From: Oxalobacteraceae bacterium
Lineage (GTDB): Bacteria > Pseudomonadota > Gammaproteobacteria > Burkholderiales > Burkholderiaceae_D
Reading direction: 5' to 3'
Assembly (NCBI GenBank): GCA_003132085.1
Contig: PKWO01000151.1
Location: 6,130 to 15,700 of the forward strand
Length of the DNA: 9,571 nucleotides
Shown here: piece by piece, positions 6,897 to 9,571 of the stretch
Layout: every line of letters starts with the position of its first letter
Numbering within the stretch: the first letter of the stretch is position 1
Position numbers and translations under genes: made by a program
The notes under the pieces: model-generated
Told to the model about the DNA's origin: nothing
What the model saw: only the letters and a program-made list of their open reading frames with translations
Databases searched by the model: none

Positions 6897-8545
6897 AGTT
6901 CCTTTTCCTGCAGCACGCGCCACATCACCTTGCCGGTTGCCGACTTCGGCAGCGTGGCGACGAATTCGACCAGCCGCGGCGTCTTATAGGCTGCCATGTG
7001 TTCGTGCGCCCATTTGATGATGGCTTCGGGAGTCACGTCGCTGCCCGGCCTTTTCACGACGACGGCCTTCACCGTTTCCCCCCGGTATGCATCGCGGGCG
7101 GCGATGATGCAGCATTCCTGAATTTCCGCATGCTGATACATCATGGCCTCTACTTCTGCCGGCCATACTTTGAAACCGCTGGCATTGATCATGCGTTTCA
7201 AACGGTCGGTGAAAAAGAAGAAGCCTTCGTCGTCCATGTAACCGAGATCGCCCGAACGAAAAAACCGCTTGCCATCCAGTTCGATGAACGCTTCGGCGGT
7301 CTTTTGCGGATCGTTCCAATACCCCTGGAACACCTGCGGACCATGCATGACAATTTCGCCGACTTCGCCAACCGGTAGCTGTGCGAGAGTAACCGGGTCG
7401 ATCACGCGCGAATCGACATTGAAGACGGGAATACCCAGGCATTGCATTTTAAGACGCTGCGGCGGATTGGTATGCGTTGCAGCCATCGTCTCCGACAATC
7501 CATAGCCTTCCATGTATTGCTGGCCGGTCAAATCCAACAGCTTTTGTGCGATGGCCGCCGGCATCGCTGCGCCGCCGCCGGAAACGCGCTCCAAACTGGA
7601 AATATCATATTGATCGAGCTTCGGATTGGATAAAAAATCGATCATCATGGTGGGAATGCTGGTCCAGGTGGTGACCCGGTAACGGGTAATAAGCTGCCCC
7701 GCAACATCGCGATCCCAGCGCGGCAAGATCGCGACGGATCCGCCGCTGTAGATGATCGAATTCATGCTGACCTGCATGCCGGTGACATGGAAGAATGGCA
7801 GCACGGCCAGACTGACGTGATTCGGCACCAATGCAACCGACCAGGTAGGGCTCGCTACCGCCGTGAACATGAGCGACCGATGCGTATGGGTGCAGCCTTT
7901 CGGCTTGCCGGTGGTGCCCGATGTATATGGCATGCAAGCCAGGTCGTCCGCCGTTGCACGATGCGGCTCGGGTCTATAGCCGGCGGCAATGCTGTCCTTC
8001 CAGGCGATCACTCCCGGCAAAGAGGGAACATCGCGCGGCGCGCGCACATACTCCGGCAGGCTCAGATCGGTCGCAACCGTCGTATAGTCGGAATAAGTCG
8101 CGACTATCGCGTGTTGTAGGCCGGTGGGTCCGACCAACGGCGCGATTCTGGGAAATACTTCTTGAGAGGCAATGACGACTTTGGCGCCGCTATCTTCCGC
8201 ATAATGACGTAACTCATCGGTCAGCAACATTGGATTAACCGGCACTACCATCGCATCGGCGCGCAGGATCGCGTAAAACCCAATCACAAATTGCGGGCAG
8301 TTCTGCATGTCGAGCAAAACCCGGTCGCCGCGCTTAACGCCGCAGACATGTTGCAAATACCCGGCCAACGCTTCAACCTCGGCATTCAATTGCCGGTAGC
8401 TTATCAGCGAGTCGTAAAAAATGATCGCCGTTTTATCGGGGAAACGGTGCGCCGAGACTTCCAGATTTACATAAACACTGGTGTCGGGCACCGTCAGGGC
8501 GTGCGGCAAACCAGCCGGCCAATGCTGAAAATGTGTGGTATTCAA
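6887..8545 (-). CDS. AMP-binding acyl-CoA ligase (long/medium-chain fatty acid type)
   Basis: ANL-superfamily adenylating enzyme: activates a carboxylic acid with ATP to acyl-AMP, then forms the CoA thioester; probably fatty acid entry into beta-oxidation, though the chain-length preference cannot be read from sequence. It is 552 aa, normal for the family. Visible motifs: P-loop YTSGTTGKPKG (207-217); GYGLSET (347-353); SGDLGYMDDEG (431-441) with ribose-binding Asp433; hinge DRLKRMINASGFKVWP (447-462); and C-terminal PKSATGK with catalytic Lys539. The start is a TTG at 8545, giving MNTTHFQHWP. An in-frame TAG lies ten codons upstream and no ATG or GTG lies between. GGAG sits 2 nt before it, with a weaker AGG 7 nt away. 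No upstream gene lies on this strand within the window. It is divergent from gst and followed 70 nt later by the radical SAM gene. Confidence 0.93.
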   Translation of the reverse strand: MNTTHFQHWPAGLPHALTVPDTSVYVNLEVSAHRFPDKTAIIFYDSLISYRQLNAEVEALAGYLQHVCGVKRGDRVLLDMQNCPQFVIGFYAILRADAMVVPVNPMLLTDELRHYAEDSGAKVVIASQEVFPRIAPLVGPTGLQHAIVATYSDYTTVATDLSLPEYVRAPRDVPSLPGVIAWKDSIAAGYRPEPHRATADDLACMPYTSGTTGKPKGCTHTHRSLMFTAVASPTWSVALVPNHVSLAVLPFFHVTGMQVSMNSIIYSGGSVAILPRWDRDVAGQLITRYRVTTWTSIPTMMIDFLSNPKLDQYDISSLERVSGGGAAMPAAIAQKLLDLTGQQYMEGYGLSETMAATHTNPPQRLKMQCLGIPVFNVDSRVIDPVTLAQLPVGEVGEIVMHGPQVFQGYWNDPQKTAEAFIELDGKRFFRSGDLGYMDDEGFFFFTDRLKRMINASGFKVWPAEVEAMMYQHAEIQECCIIAARDAYRGETVKAVVVKRPGSDVTPEAIIKWAHEHMAAYKTPRLVEFVATLPKSATGKVMWRVLQEKELAG

Positions 8546-8567
8546 GTCTCCGCCTATTCTAAAATGG

Positions 8568-8607
8568 TATGGCTATTTTTAATTATGTATGGCTGTTTTT
8601 AATTATA
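8568..8607. repeat. Two tandem 20-bp repeats in the ligase promoter/leader
   Basis: Units 8568-8587 and 8588-8607 share 18 of 20 bases (core TATGGCT.TTTTTAATTAT; differences at 8575/8595 and 8587/8607). Read on the minus strand, the upstream unit supplies the TATAAT -10 and the other unit supplies a CATAAT near-copy 20 bp further on. The repeat therefore duplicates the -10 region and the start of the transcript. Confidence 0.9.
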
Positions 8608-8631
8608 AAGGTGTTCCGAAAATAGTGTAAG
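8602..8631 (-). promoter_or_regulatory. Candidate sigma-70 promoter of the acyl-CoA ligase gene
   Basis: On the minus strand, CTTACA (8631-8626, 4/6 match to -35), an 18-bp spacer, and a consensus TATAAT (8607-8602). The predicted start near 8595 gives a ~50-nt AT-rich leader ending in GGCGGAGAC before the TTG start codon. The -10 lies inside a tandem repeat, so a repressor bound there would block the promoter. Confidence 0.55.
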
Positions 8632-8667
8632 TCCGCAAATCTTGTTAAATTGAAACCGAAATGCGCC

Positions 8668-8697
8668 TCGACACACTCTTCCGCGCTACGCTACCAT
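8668..8697 (+). promoter_or_regulatory. Weak candidate promoter for gst
   Basis: TCGACA (8668-8673, 5/6 match to -35), an 18-bp spacer, and TACCAT (8692-8697, 4/6 match to -10). It would give a leader of about 90 nt. The -10 is poor, so an activator or another start is possible. The rest of the 8546-8791 divergent region shows only a small TTTTC-G-GAAAA palindrome near 8733-8743. Confidence 0.25.
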
Positions 8698-8791
8698 ATT
8701 GATCTGGTGCGTCCGACCGATCAGAATTTTCTTTTCGGAAAACCGGATGCTCCCCCCGCTTATCCATGTTTCAGTAAAAAGGGAATCTACG

Positions 8792-9403
8792 ATGAAACTA
8801 TATTTCAGTCCAGGCGCCTGCTCCCTGTCACCGCATATTGTATTGTGTGAAGCGGGCCTGCACTTCGAACTCGACCAAGTGGGTTTGGACACCAAGCAAA
8901 CCGCCAGCGGTAAGGATTTTATGGCGATTAACCCTAAAGGCTATGTGCCCGCCTTGCAGCTTGATAACGGCCAGGTATTGACGGAAGGCCCCGCGATTGT
9001 GCAATACATCGCCGACCTGGTTCCGGAAAAACATTTGGCGCCAGCCGCAGGCAGCATGGAGCGCTACCGCCTGATGGAATGGTTGAATTTTATTTCAACC
9101 GAACTGCATAAAACCTTCAGTCCTCTGTTCAACCGAAAAACGCCCGAAGACACACAAAATGCCGCCCGCGAAATTCTGACGAAACGCGTTAGCTTCGTGG
9201 CCAAGCAACTGGACAATTCGAGCTACCTCTGCGGCGATCAGTTCTGCGTCGCCGATGCATACTTGTTTACCGTATTGAGCTGGTCGCGTCACGTGAAATT
9301 CGACTTGGCTCCCTGGCCGGCGGTGGTCGCCTATCTGGAACGTGTCGGTGCGCGCCCCGCAGTGCATGCCGCAATGGCGGCCGAAGGTTTGATCAAAGGG
9401 TAG
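8792..9403 (+). CDS. gstA: Beta-class glutathione S-transferase (GstA-like)
   Basis: Conjugates glutathione to electrophiles or forms mixed disulfides; cytosolic, normally a homodimer. It is 203 aa, close to E. coli GstA (201 aa), and alignable along its length from memory. The thioredoxin-fold N-domain (~1-78) opens MKLYFSPGACSLSPHI with the beta-class Cys10. It continues through INPKGYVPAL, including the cis-Pro (VP) that contacts glutathione, and the LTEGPAIVQYIAD turn. The helical C-domain (~85-200) has WLNFISTELHKTFSPLF with His106, and the N-capping region CGDQFCVADAYLFTVL. The frame opens 31 codons earlier, at 8699. The ATG at 8792 is chosen because GGGA (8781-8784) lies 7 nt upstream and the protein then begins exactly at the family N-terminus. 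It is divergent from the acyl-CoA ligase, monocistronic as seen here, and followed by a terminator. Confidence 0.95.
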   Translation: MKLYFSPGACSLSPHIVLCEAGLHFELDQVGLDTKQTASGKDFMAINPKGYVPALQLDNGQVLTEGPAIVQYIADLVPEKHLAPAAGSMERYRLMEWLNFISTELHKTFSPLFNRKTPEDTQNAAREILTKRVSFVAKQLDNSSYLCGDQFCVADAYLFTVLSWSRHVKFDLAPWPAVVAYLERVGARPAVHAAMAAEGLIKG

Positions 9404-9412
9404 CAGTAACTC

Positions 9413-9442
9413 GATAGTGGAACCGGAGATAGTGGACCCGGA
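9413..9442. repeat. Two tandem 15-bp repeats after gst
   Basis: GATAGTGGAACCGGA (9413-9427) and GATAGTGGACCCGGA (9428-9442), 14 of 15 identical. They lie between the gst stop and its terminator, outside any supported gene. Confidence 0.85.
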
Positions 9443-9459
9443 AGCGGTTCGGACCTCCC

Positions 9460-9481
9460 GCTTGGGGCGATTGCCCCAAGC
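9460..9481 (+). terminator. Intrinsic terminator of gst
   Basis: A perfect 9-bp stem GCTTGGGGC / GCCCCAAGC around a GATT loop, 57 nt after the gst stop, followed by TCTTTGG. The stem is strong; the T-tract is short. Because the stem is symmetrical it could also act on a minus-strand transcript from beyond the right edge. The following 90 bases (9482-9571) show no gene I can support. Confidence 0.7.
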
Positions 9482-9571
9482 TCTTTGGTAAACCCGACGT
9501 TGGGAACGCCACGAAAAGCGCTCAATCCATCCTGTGTACTGCCGGGGAAACCGATTGCTGCGATAATGGCG

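Noticed and set aside
8699..8791. 31-codon N-terminal extension of gst
   Set aside because: The GST fold begins exactly at MKLYFSPGAC, and the ribosome-binding site fits the ATG at 8792.
9331..9571. Minus-strand frames open to the right edge (two of them)
   Set aside because: They run across the gst 3' end and the terminator, contain low-complexity Pro/Ser text, and neither resembles a known protein. Open frames of this length occur by chance at this GC.
1..9571. tRNA, rRNA, CRISPR, insertion sequence, prophage or toxin-antitoxin signatures
   Set aside because: None seen: no cloverleaf-type arms, no regularly spaced repeats, no transposase or integrase motifs, and no terminal inverted repeats flanking any gene.

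Overview
The window looks like an ordinary chromosomal stretch from a betaproteobacterium of the Burkholderiales, most likely near the Oxalobacteraceae. The taxonomic inference rests on a topoisomerase III with a lysine/alanine-rich tail, a small protein resembling the Burkholderiales-centred DUF3717 family, a moderate GC content (roughly 55% by eye) and tightly packed housekeeping and accessory genes. No phage, IS element, CRISPR, tRNA or rRNA is visible. All seven genes are intact except the first, which is cut by the window edge.

Layout. Positions 1-2513 (+) hold most of topB (DNA topoisomerase III), which lacks only its first ~40 codons. It is followed at 2567-2911 (+) by a small three-helix membrane protein (DUF4870-like). 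Convergent to these, on the minus strand, is a two-gene alkylation-repair operon. Its first gene (4933 to 3413) is an Ada-type methyl-sensor / AraC-type regulator / AlkA glycosylase fusion, and its second (3416 to 2928) is ogt, an O6-methylguanine-DNA methyltransferase. They share a 4-nt ATGA stop/start overlap. Divergent from this operon is a 71-aa DUF3717-like protein (5085-5300, +). It converges on a B12-binding/radical SAM enzyme of unknown substrate (6816 to 5314, -). Upstream of that on the same strand is an acyl-CoA ligase (8545 to 6887, -). A 246-bp AT-rich divergent region separates the ligase from a beta-class glutathione S-transferase (8792-9403, +), which ends in a clear stem-loop terminator. 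The last 90 bases hold nothing I recognise.

How the parts work together. The fusion gene and ogt together form a compact, probably self-inducing adaptive response: a methyl-phosphotriester sensor, a transcription factor, a base-excision glycosylase and a direct-reversal methyltransferase in two coupled cistrons. The GST is a possible detoxification neighbour of the ligase, but nothing in the sequence ties them functionally. The most unusual signals are non-coding. The two divergent promoters at 4940-5078 both place the predicted transcription start on the A of the start codon, which suggests leaderless mRNAs. Three short tandem duplications sit at gene boundaries: 12 bp at 5301-5324, 20 bp at 8568-8607 and 15 bp at 9413-9442. 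I see no convincing new multi-gene system; the radical SAM enzyme and the DUF3717-like protein are the real functional unknowns.
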